Shown: positions 51,886-62,717 of the stretch, in pieces
Layout: each line of letters begins with the position of its first letter
How positions within the stretch are numbered: the stretch's first letter is position 1
Source: Dromiciops gliroides
Lineage: Eukaryota; Chordata; Mammalia; Microbiotheria; Microbiotheriidae
NCBI RefSeq assembly: GCF_019393635.1
Contig: NC_057861.1
Coordinates: forward strand, 542,510,211 to 542,574,210
Reading direction: 5' to 3'
Length of the DNA: 64,000 bases
Translations under genes and position numbers: made by a program
Notes under the pieces: model-generated
Told to the model about the DNA's origin: nothing
Databases searched by the model: none
Seen by the model: only the letters and a program-made list of their open reading frames with translations

Positions 51886-52062
51886 CTGAGTCAGTATGTG
51901 TGTATGTATATGTATATGTGTGTGTGTATATATATATATATATACACATATACACATACACACACACATATATATACTGAGTCAGTATATATGTGTGTAC
52001 ATATGTGTGTTTACACACATGTATACATACATACATACATACATTATATATATATATATCTT
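51886..52062. repeat. TG/TA microsatellite forming a long inverted repeat
   Basis: ACTGAGTCAGTATGTGTGTA at the left and TATATATACTGAGTCAGT at about 51972-51989 bracket (TG)n-(TA)n-(CA)n, so most of the tract can pair with itself. A (ACAT)n and (TA)n run follows to 52062. Confidence 0.85.
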
Positions 52063-52069
52063 AGGTGGT

Positions 52070-52490
52070 ACAAATAGACATTAAGCAGAGTTTGGAATTG
52101 AATAGGAGAAAGATTAATTAGATTGTTTGCATATCCCTTTCAATGATCCTAAGTAGCCCCTTGCTGCAAAATCCTATCTTTTTGATGCTATGTGGATTTG
52201 AGTCATTGAGTACAACAATCTTAGAAGAATCAAAATTGAGAAATTGAATATGACTCAAAGGCTGATAAAAATATCCATGGAGTCTATAACGGAATATAAC
52301 ATATTGCCGGTGATGATTAATATGTAAGAAATGTCATGAAAAAGACCACAAAAGATACATATGACCTGAAAAGATGCAAATCATTTATGTATGGAGACAG
52401 AGATAACAGATAGCTTGAATGCTGAACTGATACCCACAAAATGGAAAAACAATAGTAGTAACCAAAATGAACAAATATAATAAGAAGGCT
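52070..52490 (+). mobile_element. Probable L1 3' sequence, low certainty
   Basis: AT-rich; the stretch AACAAATATAATAAGAAGGC leads into the L1 end that resumes after two SINEs. Upstream of 52400 there is nothing I can assign. Confidence 0.35.
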
Positions 52491-52507
52491 TTAAAAAAGT
52501 ATATTGG

Positions 52508-52651
52508 GGGGCAGCTAGGTGGCCCAGTGGATAGAGCACCTGCCCTGGAGTCAGGAGGACCTAAGTTCAGATCCGGCCTCAGACACTTAATACTTACTAG
52601 CTGTGTGACCCTAGGCAAGTCACTTAACCCCAATTGCCTCACTAAAAAAAA
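52508..52651 (+). mobile_element. Short SINE, tail B (first of a pair)
   Basis: Head GGGGGGCAGCTAGGTGGCCC. Target AAAAAAGTATATTGG is at 52493-52507 and 52652-52666. Confidence 0.95.
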
Positions 52652-52669
52652 AAAAAAGTATATTGGAGG

Positions 52670-52830
52670 GGGGCAGCTAGGTGGCAAAGTAAATAAAGCA
52701 CCGGCCCCAGACTCAGGATGACCTGAGTTCAAATTCAACCTCAGATACTTGATCCTTACTAGCTGTGTGACCTTGGGCAAGTCACTTAACCCTCATTGCC
52801 CCACCAAAAAAAACCTCCAAAAAACAAAAC
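52670..52830 (+). mobile_element. Short SINE, tail A (second of a pair)
   Basis: Starts directly after the right target copy of the first SINE and is followed by a third copy, AAAAGTATATTGG (52833-52845). Confidence 0.95.
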
Positions 52831-52839
52831 AAAAGTATA

Positions 52840-53470
52840 TTGGATTATTGTGGTATAAGAAATGGCAAACAGAACTATTTAAGAAAGGCTTGGAAAGACT
52901 TATATAAATTGATGTATAGTGAAATGAGCAGAACCAAGAGAACATTGTACACAGTGACAGCAATATTGTTCAATGAAGAACTGTGAATGACAATTATTTT
53001 CATCAATACAATGATCCAAGACAACCCCAAAGGACGGGGGCAGCTAGGTGGTACAGTAGATAAAACACCAGCCCTGGACTTAGGAGGACCTGAGTTCAAA
53101 TCCAGCCTCAGACACTTGACACTTACTAGCTGTGTGACCCTGGGCAAGTCACTTAACCCTCATTGCTCCGCAAAAAAAAAAAAAAATACAACCCCAAAGG
53201 ACTAATGAAGAAGCATACTATCCAACTCCAAAGAAAGAATTAATATTGAACACAGACTGAAACATGCTATTTTTCACTTTCTTTCATTTTTCTTTTATTC
53301 AAGTTTTCTTATACAAAATGACTAATATGGTAATGTTTTACATAATTACACATGTATAACCTATATCTGATTGCTTACCCCCTCAGGGAGGGGGGAGAGG
53401 AGGGAGGGAAAGAAGGATAGAATTTGGAACTCAAAACTTAAAATAAAAATGTTTATTATTATTTTTCAAA
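52840..53470 (+). mobile_element. L1 3' end split by a SINE
   Basis: End of ORF2 and 3' UTR in sense: GATGTATAGTGAAATGAGCAG, GAACATTGTACACAGTGACA, then CCTATATCTGATTGCTTACC, GGGAGGGGGGAGAGGAGGG and AATAAAAATGTTTATTATT. A tail A SINE (53036-53187) splits it, with perfect target ACAACCCCAAAGGAC at 53021-53035 and 53188-53202. Confidence 0.92.
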
Positions 53471-53483
53471 AGTACATTGGGTA

Positions 53484-53616
53484 GAGGCAGCTAGGTGACA
53501 CAGTGGATAGAGCACTGGCCCTGGAATCAGCAGGAGTTGAGTTCAAATCCTAACTCAGACACTTACTTAACTATGTGACCCTGAGCAAGTCACTTAACCC
53601 CTATTGCCTCAACAAA
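53484..53616 (+). mobile_element. Short SINE, tail B, diverged
   Basis: Head GAGGCAGCTAGGTGACACAG, tail CCCCTATTGCCTCAAC. AAAGTACATTGGGTAG flanks both ends. Confidence 0.9.
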
Positions 53617-53689
53617 AAAAGTACATTGGGTAGATCTTATTGAGAGAGATGATAGAAGGGAGGGTGGACAAGGGTGTGACAGGAAGAGA

Positions 53690-54000
53690 AGATAGCTGTT
53701 GTGGCAAAGGCAATGGATTTGGAGTCTTGAGTGACTAGGCAAAGTATTCCCTTTTATCAGGATCTCACTTTCCTCATCTGTACTTGAGAAAATTGGATTT
53801 CATGCTCTCAAAGTCCCTATAACTAACTCCTATAAAGCATGGAGGGATTGTGTTCTTCACCAGTGGAAGAAATATCTGAAAACCATAAGTGAAAAGTAAA
53901 GAATGGAGCCTAGACAAAGGTAGCCAGTTTGGGCTTAGTCCAAACTTAATGACTTGTTGAAAATCAGAGAGAGAAATGCAAGGGTCAGATCCAGGAATAC
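53690..54000. mobile_element. Ther-1 (+) and MIR (-) remnants
   Basis: GGCAATGGATTTGGAGTC with TCCTCATCTGTACTTGAG (53699-53835) is sense Ther-1. 53925-54000 is a weak antisense MIR piece. Confidence 0.6.
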
Positions 54001-54121
54001 ACAATGTAGCCTAAATTCCAGAGCCCATTGGTAATGGAACTCTTTCCTCATTGATGAAGATCAATGCTCAGCACTTAAAGAAAAGGAGAAAGGAGAACTC
54101 CAGGCTCTCTAGGACTTCCTT

Positions 54122-54272
54122 TTTTTTTTTTTTTTTTTTTTTTGCAGGGCAATGGGGGTTAAGTGACTTGCCCAGGGTCACACAACTAATAAGTGTCTTA
54201 GGTCGGATTTGAACTCAGGTACTCCTGAATCCATGGCCGGTGCTTTATCCACTGCGCCACCTAGCTGCCCCT
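54122..54272 (-). mobile_element. Short SINE, tail A
   Basis: Antisense copy with a 22-T tail. Perfect target duplication CTCTAGGACTTCCTT is at 54107-54121 and 54273-54287. Confidence 0.95.
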
Positions 54273-54289
54273 CTCTAGGACTTCCTTAA

Positions 54290-55235
54290 CTGTTGGATCT
54301 CTTTAGGTTCTTCAAGCCCTACAATCATGCAGGGCACACTTCTGGCTTCCAGCTTTGAGGGGTGTATGTTCATTGTGGAACTGGTATTTGATGGGAAAAG
54401 GAAAAACCTTGGATATAGAATTTGGGGACCTCTTTCCCCCGTTAATGATTTGCAGTCAGAAGTTTAGCCTGAATCTGAAAATTACACCCCCTAAACTAAC
54501 AATATTTATGGGAACAGATACCATTCTAGGTTGGTACCCCTTGTCTCTGAGAAGGGCAGACAGAGTAGCCAAGCTTCTGGCTCCAACTTCCTGTTCTCCT
54601 TCCTGGAAGAATTAAAGTCTTTCTTAGAGAAGGGTGAAGGAGACAGGTCTAGAAATGTCTATTCTGCCTCCCTTCAAGCCATGGGATGACATCCCAATGC
54701 AACATGTGGAGGATAACTTCACTACAATGAAAAGATCCTGGTCAGAACATAATGCCCTGAGTTCTGGTGTAAAGGGGTCAGGTAACAACAAGGAAGGTCA
54801 AGAAAACAACCAGGTGGGAAGACCATAGGACATCAACCAATTCCATCTCCCGACTCTCCTAGGCGCATCCATCTTCCCACTGAAGTTAGGAATACAGGGG
54901 AGAGCACAGGCATGCAATATGGTATCTTACACAATGTGGGCACGTACTTCGTGTTTGTTGACTGGGATCAAATTTTAGAGTAGGGGAGTGTTAAGATGAA
55001 AAGTGCTGTAAGAAAGATTAAGCTGGCAACATTATGCAGGCTATATAGGAGAGAGAAATGACTGGAGGGATGGGATAAATTGAGACATTAGGTCAGCATA
55101 GTATCTTCCTTTTCTAGGAAAGAAATCCTGGATATAGAGAATAGCAACCCCTAGTGAAATGCAACCTGGAATTGCTTCTTCATCTCACATGAGACATTTT
55201 GCTGCTGGTAAACCCAGATCCCTCTTTCTCATTCT
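54290..55235. other. No gene or clear repeat seen
   Basis: About 950 bp without a recognised element. Frames at 54355-54615 and 54634-54828 lack splice or family support. Confidence 0.4.
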
Positions 55236-55239
55236 GACA

Positions 55240-55630
55240 AGGTAGTGTAGTATAGTAGAAAGTGTGCTTTATTTGTAGTTAGGGAATCTGAGTTCAAATT
55301 CCAGTTTATTAGCTCTGTGATCTTGGGCAAGCCTTTTTTTTTTTTTTAACCTCAATGGGTTTCACTTTCCTCATCAGTGAAAGGAGGGAGCCTGACTTTG
55401 ATAGCAGCCAAATCCTGTCCAGTTCTAAATCTATGATCCTATGAGCAAAGGAGGTCTCAGTGGCCCTGAAGACTAGACTCAGGAAGTGCAAATTCAGCCT
55501 TAGACACTACCTCCAAGACTCTGGGAAAGTCACTTAATTTCTGCCTTATTTTCCTCAAGTATAAAATGGGGGTAAAAAACACTTCCTGCCTACAAGGGTT
55601 CTGGTGAGAATCAAATGAGATAATATTTGT
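55240..55630 (+). mobile_element. Ther-1 and MIR SINEs
   Basis: Near full-length sense Ther-1 (55240-55445, ending AAATCTATGATCCTATGAG) and a sense MIR (55455-55630, GAATCAAATGAGATAATATT). Confidence 0.85.
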
Positions 55631-55631
55631 T

Positions 55632-55790
55632 TTTTTCTTTCTTTCTTTTTTTTTTTGTGGGTCAATGAGGGTTAAGTGACTTGCCCAGGGTCACACCGCT
55701 AGTAAGTATCAAGTGTCTGAGGCTGGATTTGAACTCAGGTCATCTGAATCCAGGGCCTATGCGTTATCCACTGAGCCACCTAGCTGCCCC
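55632..55790 (-). mobile_element. Short SINE, tail A
   Basis: Antisense copy inserted at the end of the MIR. GTCATCTGAATCC has lost CCTC relative to the consensus. Confidence 0.92.
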
Positions 55791-55990
55791 TATTTTCCTT
55801 AGTCTTGCCAAATACTTACAAAGTAGGCACAATAGCCCTAAAATGTGTTTATGACTACAGTTGAAAAGTCTGAAATAAAACTGTATTCAATAACTATCAG
55901 CATCAATGCAATTCACTGGCAGATGCCAACAAAAGGTTAACTTGTACCTAGCCATTTGTTAAATACACAATTTCAAAATAACTAAATAAA

Positions 55991-56070
55991 CCTCAGACCT
56001 TTGACACTTACTAGCTGTGTGACCCTGGGCAAGTCACTTAACCCCAATTGCCTCACCAAAAAAAAAAAAA
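55991..56070 (+). mobile_element. Short SINE, tail B, strongly 5'-truncated
   Basis: Only the CORE-to-tail 80 bp remain, from CCTCAGACCTTTGACAC. Target duplication AACTAAATAAA is at 55979-55989 and 56071-56081, so truncation happened at insertion. Confidence 0.93.
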
Positions 56071-56084
56071 AACTAAATAAATAC

Positions 56085-56935
56085 ACAATTTCAGTTTTGT
56101 TTTTCTCTTTTTCTATTTGGTTTGTTTGGTGGGAATTTTGTTTAACTTTTTTTTTTTTACAAAGCTCAAGAAGAAATTTCAATGTTTTAAAAATATTTAA
56201 GGTTGCCTGGATTCATGAGTATTCTTTGGCAGTTTAGTCTAGAGTAACCAAGATTCTTTTTCCCACCACTAAGGGGAAGTGAGAAGAAAGGAAAGAATTG
56301 GAGGGGTAGCCATATTTTAACAGTGGAACACTTTTTTCCTATTGAGGGAAAGGGATAAAGAGAAAAAAAATAATCTAAGTCATATACAACAATAATGAGG
56401 TAGCAGGAATGCAGGACAAAGGTCACTAGCTCTGGCTCTCCTCCTCCAGTCTTATTATTAAGTGCCTCTTTAAGATTTACTAAAGGCAAATTGCATGACC
56501 TAAACACTAAATGCCAGGGGTATGACAGGAATTAAAATGGCACATGAAAAGTAGTACTTATGTTTAACCCTAGAAACTCAGCGAGTGATACAGACTCTGG
56601 TGGGAAGAGATACACAGCCTTCAGTCTATGACAGGAAAGTCCCATGTTCTGATCCAGGTAGGAGTGGAGATAGGTAACCTTTCCATGAAGGCAGATGAAT
56701 AAGCAAGTAAGCTCTTGACAGGTCCCAGAATAATCCTTTGTCTGCCAGCTGGGTGGGGTTTAGGTCTGACTAGCAGAAGAGCTGAGAATGTGTCATTAAT
56801 CCTGAGGCATGTTAACCTAGGGAAGGGGGAGGCTGACACAAAAAAACCCAGTAACACTCCCCTAAGAAAAAAGAAATAGATAACCTTCAACGGGCGGCAG
56901 TAGTAGCTTGATGTAGAAATACCAAATAGTTGCTT
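56085..56935. other. No gene or clear repeat seen
   Basis: AT-rich, unassigned. Minus-strand frames at 56187-56507 and 56621-56890 have no recognised similarity. Confidence 0.4.
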
Positions 56936-56939
56936 CAGG

Positions 56940-57960
56940 TGTAATAATAATAATAATAATAACTAACATTTATACAGTGCTTTAAGGTTTGCAAAGAGCT
57001 TTACATATATCATTTTGATGGAGGAGGCTTAAAGAGTTAACAGATAACCTATCAATAGTAGCTATCAATAGTACCTAAAAGGGGTTAACAGAAAAACCTA
57101 AGACCTGAGCTCTAATTTAGATCTGAGTTCCAGGAGGGGCTATAACTTACAGACCCCAGCTCCAAAAGGGATTAATGGATAACTTAAGATTTGGGCCTTC
57201 ATTAATACAAGTCAGGACCTAGGTTCTTTTTTCCCACATTAATCACCACTCACAACAAGAACATAAAGAGGCAGGTCACAGAGACCCTAACTACAACAAA
57301 AACAGAGACAGGCTATAGGAATCCTAATTGATAAATGTTAATACCCAGAAACTAGGCCTCTGAATGAAAAACATAGGGACACTCTGACCTTGGCAAGTTG
57401 AGGTAACATGCATAAAAAAGGCCAAATTTGTCCCCAGCTCACCTTATGACACGTAAACCCCAAAAACACACCTCCATGGTAAAAGGTACCCGCCTCAGGG
57501 GTTGGCTTAGGACCCCAGGAACTCCAAATTAGGATAGGCCCTCCCCTGTTCCTCCCTAAGGTGGAGATTATTATAATGAGACTTATAATCAATTTATTCA
57601 TACTATAAATATAACTGTCTTTTCTTTCCCTATTCAAGAGATACCTTTCTCCTTTGAGTGCTCTTCCTGTGGTTACTCACAGTATTGCAATACAACTTGG
57701 GAAACTGAGTCACTGAGTCTTATAATTCTTTGGGATGCCTCACGATCAATCTGATCCTATTAATTCTATCCATCCCACATCAATTTCATCATCACAACAA
57801 CCCTGTGAGGGTGTTATTGTTGTTGTTGCTATCCCCACTTCACAGATGAGCAATCTGAGGCCCAGAGAAACTAAATTATTTGCTGAAATTCACATGGATA
57901 GATGCCTCAGAGGTAATATTTTAACTCAAGTCCACTGATGCCAGATTCATTGTTCTTTCT
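56940..57960 (-). mobile_element. MIR-family SINE split by a solo LTR
   Basis: Antisense body: CTAACATTTATACAGTGC, AAGGTTTGCAAAGAGC up to 57015; it resumes at 57783 with TTCATCATCACAACAACCC and continues through CACAGATGAGCAATCTGAGG. Confidence 0.85.
57016..57782 (+). mobile_element. Solo LTR, 767 bp
   Basis: Starts TGATGGAGG and ends CCCACATCA. The 4-bp duplication ATTT (57012-57015, 57783-57786) restores the host SINE when the LTR is removed. TATAAATA (57604-57611) and an AATACA near 57690 suggest + orientation, which is less certain than the ends. No coding sequence. Confidence 0.75.
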
Positions 57961-58034
57961 CATATATCAGATGGCCTCAACAAGTAATAATATCTGAGGT
58001 AGGATTCAAACTCAAATCTTCCTGTCTCGGGAAG

Positions 58035-58335
58035 TTATTGTTCAGTACTTTCATGACTCTTCATGACCCTATTTGGTGTTTTCTTGGCAAAGACACCGGA
58101 AATGTTTGCTATTTCCTTCTCTAGCTCATTTTACAGATGAGGCAACTGAGGCACGCAGGGTTAAGTGATTTACCCAGGGTCACACAATTAGGAAGTATAA
58201 GGTCAAATTTGAACTCAGGAAGATGAGTCATCCTACTCCAGGTCTGGCGCTCTATGCACTATGGCGCCACCTAGCGGACCTGAGTTCAAATTTGACTTCA
58301 GCCACTTACTAGCTGTGTGCTCCTGGGCATGTCAT
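58035..58335. mobile_element. RTE-tailed SINE (-) joined to SINE fragment (+)
   Basis: Antisense long-form copy (58035-58274, TTGTTCAGTACTTTCATGAC to GGCGCCACCTAGC) abuts a sense head-less fragment (GGACCTGAGTTCAAATTTG to CTGGGCATGTCA). Confidence 0.85.
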
Positions 58336-58472
58336 ACTTTTTTAGATATTAATTTCTCCTTTCTCTCTATATTATGCATTTCCTGATAGCTAGGATTATC
58401 TTATATCTTTTGCATTTTTCCTCAATACCCAGTACAGGGCTCTGTACATGGAGCCTATAATAGTGACTACTC

Positions 58473-58629
58473 GGGGCGGCTAGGTGGCACAGTGGATAAA
58501 TCACCGGCCCTGGAGTCAGGAGTACCTGAGTTCAAATCCGGCCTCAGATACTTGACACTTACTAACTGTGTGACCCTGGGCAAGTCACTTAACCCCCATT
58601 GCCCCACAAAAAAAAAAAAAAATAATAAT
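58473..58629 (+). mobile_element. Short SINE, tail A
   Basis: GGCGGC head, (AAT)n end. Perfect target duplication AATAGTGACTACTC is at 58459-58472 and 58630-58643. Confidence 0.95.
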
Positions 58630-58704
58630 AATAGTGACTACTCAATTAATCCTGACCATGCTACACTATTCATTCTACTTTACTCTCAGAGCCTAATATA
58701 ATCT

Positions 58705-58960
58705 TCAAATGTTTACAGATCATCTAGGCCAAACCCCTCATTTTACAGATGAGGAAACTGAGGACTGGAGAGGTTAAATGTAACTGAGTCTTACTACATG
58801 TATGACTTTGGGCAAGTTGTTTAAACTCTCTGGGCCTTATTCTCCTCTGTTAAATGAAGGAGTTGGATTTCATGACCTCTAAGGTAAAGGTTACATAGAG
58901 GCAAATCCAAGCCTTGAACTCTGACTCCATGTTCAGTGTTCTTTCCACTACAGAAGACTG
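58705..58960. mobile_element. Ther-1 (-) with Ther-1 (+) inside
   Basis: Antisense text (CATTTTACAGATGAGGAAACTGAGG at 58738) is interrupted by a sense copy (58785-58890: TGACTTTGGGCAAG, TTCATGACCTCTAAGG). It then resumes as CTTGAACTCTGACTCC. Confidence 0.65.
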
Positions 58961-59011
58961 TTGTTGCACATTTCATGCCCTTTCTTGCAAAAAAGAAGTA
59001 TTTTATTATTA

Positions 59012-59164
59012 TTATTATTATTATTTTGGTGAGGCAGTTGGAGTTAAGTGACTTGCCCAGGGTCACACAGCTAGTAAGTGTCAAGTGTCTGAGACTGGAT
59101 TTGAACTCAGGTCCTCCTGAATCCAGTGCCGGTGCTTTATCCACTGTGCCACCTAGCTGCCCCC
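59012..59164 (-). mobile_element. Short SINE, tail B
   Basis: Antisense copy with an (ATT)n tail. Perfect target duplication GTATTTTATTATTA is at 58998-59011 and 59165-59178. Confidence 0.95.
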
Positions 59165-59346
59165 GTATTTTATTATTAAAGAGAGAATTTTAGGAATTAA
59201 AAAAAAAATTTAACTTGTAATCCTTAGACTCTAATCTTCACTTCCTCCTCCATGCTTTAAATTTCTATTTAGTGAAGTCAGTTCAGTCAGTTCACAGAGC
59301 CAAGATAAACATATTTAACTCAAAACCAGAATTTGAGGCCAGTCTT

Positions 59347-59485
59347 TTTTTTTTTTTTTTTTTTTTTTAGTGAGGCAATTGGGTCCCACAGCTAGTAAGT
59401 GTTAAGTGTCTGAGGCTGGATTTGAACTCAGGTACTCCTGACTCCAAGGCCAGTGCTCTATCCACTGCGCCACCTAGCTGCCCCT
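59347..59485 (-). mobile_element. Short SINE, tail B, internal deletion
   Basis: GAGGCAATTGGG runs straight into TCCCACAGCTAG, losing the GTTAAGTGACTTGCCCAG segment. RAGGCCAGTCTT flanks it. Confidence 0.93.
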
Positions 59486-59489
59486 CAAG

Positions 59490-60050
59490 GCCAGTCTTAA
59501 CCACTGGGAAGATAATGAAAGAGGAAAACTGGTGGCTTAAAAACTGTTAGGAAAAAACAAGAATGGCATCCTGTGCTTTTGTAATGGGGAGTCTAGAGCA
59601 TGTGTAGACTCCATCAGTTTGCTTAGATGACTTCTCTCAGGGCCTCTATCCCCTTCTCCCTCTGAAGCCCTATAGCCCCCAAGAAAAAGGCCTGCGTCTT
59701 TGGCCTTTCTATTTGTTCTTTTCTGTACTAGGGGCAAGGAGTGAAGTCTCCAACTTTGGTTGGAAATATGAGTCATAGGAATCCAGAAATTGTGATCCAG
59801 GTTGAGTATTACAGTCAGCCCAGCATCCATGTCTCAAAGATCAAGGAACAGTCTTCAGGATTAGCCTTTGGGAATCCAGTCCCATGGAAGGATTCATCTG
59901 GATATCAGTTTAGAAGGACTAGTGCCATTTGGAAATGAGCTAAGTTTTGAGCAGAGATCAAGGTGATGTAAAGGAGAGTATACCTAATACCCTTGAGGTA
60001 CTGCAGAAAATGTTTATAGTTTGTTCTTGCTATATCTTTGAAATAAATAT
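59490..60050. other. No gene seen
   Basis: Unassigned. Overlapping frames on both strands near 59540-59940 have no supporting features. Confidence 0.4.
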
Positions 60051-60068
60051 CTTTGAAAAAGCTAGTTG

Positions 60069-60204
60069 GGGGGCAGCTAGATGGCACAGTGGTTAAAGCG
60101 CTGGCCCTGGATTCAGGAGAACCTGAGTTCAAATCCAGCCTCAGACACTTAACACTTACTAGCTGTGTGACCCTGGGCAAGTCACTTAACCCCCATTGAC
60201 CCGC

Positions 60205-60233
<29 letters not shown>
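60069..60233 (+). mobile_element. Short SINE, tail A
   Basis: (AAAAG)n end. Perfect target duplication GAAAAAGCTAGTTG is at 60055-60068 and 60234-60247. Confidence 0.95.
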
Positions 60234-60239
<6 letters not shown>

Positions 60240-60396
60240 GCTAGTTGACTTTAAGTAATTAAATAGAACTGGGATGCTAGTCACTGGCCCCCTAATAAAT
60301 AGGGGCTATCTACCACTAACCTGCATAAAGACTGCATTCCGGCCTAGACTGGAAATATGGTAAATCAAAATTTCTGTGCCTATCAGCAGTGGGATC

Positions 60397-60883
60397 TGTG
60401 AAAATTGGAATGGCACCCCCTGCTGGAGAGATATTGCAGGGAGGCTCCACCATGAGGAGAGAGCATGTGATTTGGAAGCCATGTGACTTTAGCATCCGGA
60501 AGTTGGCCAGCGTCCGGAAGCTGCCCGGCATCCAGAACTTGCATCAGTAGAGCCACCTGTTAGTTCTGTCAATCAGGGCTGCCAACCAATTAGCTTGGAG
60601 CTCTGTGTGTGTGGATGGTGCTATTTCCTGTTTCACAAGAGGCTTCTGGGAGGAGGAAGGAGCGAGCAAGGTCTGTTGGGTCTGGGACCTTGGCTTGACT
60701 GGAGAGAGATTCTGGCTTTGTTAGATAGATAGGGGAAGGTGTCTTAGCCTCTTTCTCTCTGATCACTAGATTCTAATGCACCTTAATAAATGCTTAAAAG
60801 TCTAAACTCTTGCTAAAGTTTCTAATTTAAGGCAACCACTCATTAGATTTTAGACATTCCAGCTAGAATTTTAGCCGCTTACA
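60397..60883 (+). mobile_element. Solo LTR, 487 bp
   Basis: TGTGAAAATTGG start, GCTTACA end, 4-bp target duplication GATC (60393-60396, 60884-60887). AATAAA (60785-60790) is placed as in an R region. Three 18-bp repeats at 60491-60542 each hold CATCCGGAAG or a variant. No coding sequence remains. Confidence 0.85.
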
Positions 60884-61017
60884 GATCTTATTGGTAAGTG
60901 AACTCTGTACTTCTTGCCTTCAAGAGATAGGGAAATTCTCCCCCCACCCCCCAAAAAAAAGTCTTCCTACAGTTTTAATAGTTTTAAATTGCACTAAAAT
61001 TTATGGGACACAGTGTA

Positions 61018-61152
61018 ATAGTCTATCTCTCATTAGAATGCAAACTCCTAGGAAGCAGCAACTGTTTCATTTTTTGTTTTGTATCTCCAGTACCTAGCAT
61101 TGTACCCTGCACCTAGTACAAGCTTAATAAATGTTGAAAGAAAGAAAGAAAA
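61018..61152 (+). mobile_element. L2 3' end
   Basis: GAATGCAAACTCCTAGGAAGC, CTAGCATTGTACCCTGC and AAGCTTAATAAATGTTG, then (GAAA)n. Confidence 0.75.
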
Positions 61153-61174
61153 TAAGTTAATTTATTTGAAAAAC

Positions 61175-61505
61175 AAGCAAGACAAAAAGTTTGATCAGAA
61201 AGACAAACAACTGGAAACAAAGTAGGCATCCATTGATTGGGAGATGGCTAAACAAATCATGGTACATGCAAAAGGATGAATATGAAGAATACATAGAAAC
61301 AGGGGAAGACATATGAACTGATGCAAAGTAAAGCAATAAGAACTAGGAAAGCAATGTATACAATGACAGGAAACAATGTAAATTAATAATAAAATGAAAC
61401 TGAATTCTGTAAAATCATAACACCAGGGAGAAGACTTGAGAGGGGCTATGAGTGTAAACTATTGCCTTTATTACCAGATCTAATGAATATATTGGTTGGT
61501 TGGTT
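61175..61505 (+). mobile_element. L1 3' end fragment
   Basis: GCATCCATTGATTGGGAGATGG, ACATATGAACTGATGCAAAG and AAGCAATGTATACAATGACA match the end of an L1 ORF2 in sense. Confidence 0.75.
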
Positions 61506-61547
61506 CTGATGAATTTTATTTGCATTTAATTTTAAAATTTGTATTAC

Positions 61548-61688
61548 GGGGCAGCTAGGTGGCACAGTGATAGAGCACTGGCCCTGGATTCAGGAGTACC
61601 TGAGTTCAAATTTGGCCTCAGACACTTAACACTTACTAGCTGTGTGACCCTGGGCAAGTCACTTAACCCCAATTGCCTCACTTAAAAA
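61548..61688 (+). mobile_element. Short SINE, tail B
   Basis: Sense copy (CAGTGATAGAGC lacks one G). AAAATTTGTATTAC / AAAAATTGTATTAC are the flanks. Confidence 0.94.
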
Positions 61689-61845
61689 AAAAATTGTATT
61701 ACAAGAGTAGGCTCACTGAGTGATGAAATGAACAATGAAACAAAAGCCATTGATTCAATTTTTTTAAGGGACAATTAAATTATTAGATCATCCAAATTTC
61801 AGCTTCAGTATTTATAACTCTGAGATCGTGTACTCCTGAATTCTT

Positions 61846-62022
61846 TTTCTTTTAAACACTATTTTTTTGTTTATTTGTTTTTGTTTTGTTGGTGGTGGGA
61901 CAATAAGGGTTAAGTGACTTGCATACAGCTAATAAGTGTCAAGTGTCTGAGGCTGAATTTGAACTCAGGGTCTCCTGAATCCAGGGCCGGTGCTTTATCC
62001 ACTGCACCACCTAGCTGTCCCC
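61846..62022 (-). mobile_element. Short SINE, tail A, internal deletion
   Basis: AAGTGACTTGCATACAGC has lost CCAGGGTCAC. Perfect target duplication ACTCCTGAATTCTT is at 61832-61845 and 62023-62036. Confidence 0.94.
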
Positions 62023-62039
62023 ACTCCTGAATTCTTGAT

Positions 62040-62715
62040 GAAGTAACAGTAGGACTAGCTTACAGGTCAAATACCAAAACAACAAATGCCATCGTAGTAA
62101 CAATAATGAAAAAAAATTCTTTAAAATATTCATATTTTTTCAAGTCTTGGTTGACAGCTACAATTTGAACAACTTTTGGAACAATAAGACTCCAGGACAA
62201 AAGACAAAACTCTTTAGAATTTTTTCACTATATGACCCATATTTTGCTTGAAAAAGTTGTCTGAACACAATAAATCTGTCTTTGTTCACTGACCTCATGG
62301 CTGGACCAACATGCTATTTGGCTATTCTTTATATAGAGATAGAGACAGAGAAAGTGTCAAAACGTTTTCTTTTCCTTTTGAAAAAATTATAAAGTGAGTT
62401 TTGACTAACTTTTTCCATTCCAAATTTTGGTTTCACTGTCTGAATTTCTTGATACAAAGCTCTCTCCCTTGGAATTAGTATCTACAATCCAACTCCCTCA
62501 AATCCTTTTCATTTTCCCAGTGATTTGGCTTTCATTTGGAGTTAATACTTCCTTGAGAGCTCAACCGCTTTTGAGTTGCCTGCTTCTGGTGACACCTACA
62601 GGCGACTGTGAACTTCATAAACAATGAAAATCAAAGCGGCAAAGAAGTTAAGGTTTTTTGTTTTGTGTCCTTTGAGGGTTGTGTGTTTGTTTTTTAAAAA
62701 TTTTGCTTTTCCAAT
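62040..62715. other. No gene seen
   Basis: AT-rich, unassigned. The 62427-62627 frame is short and unsupported. Confidence 0.4.
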
Positions 62716-62717
62716 AT

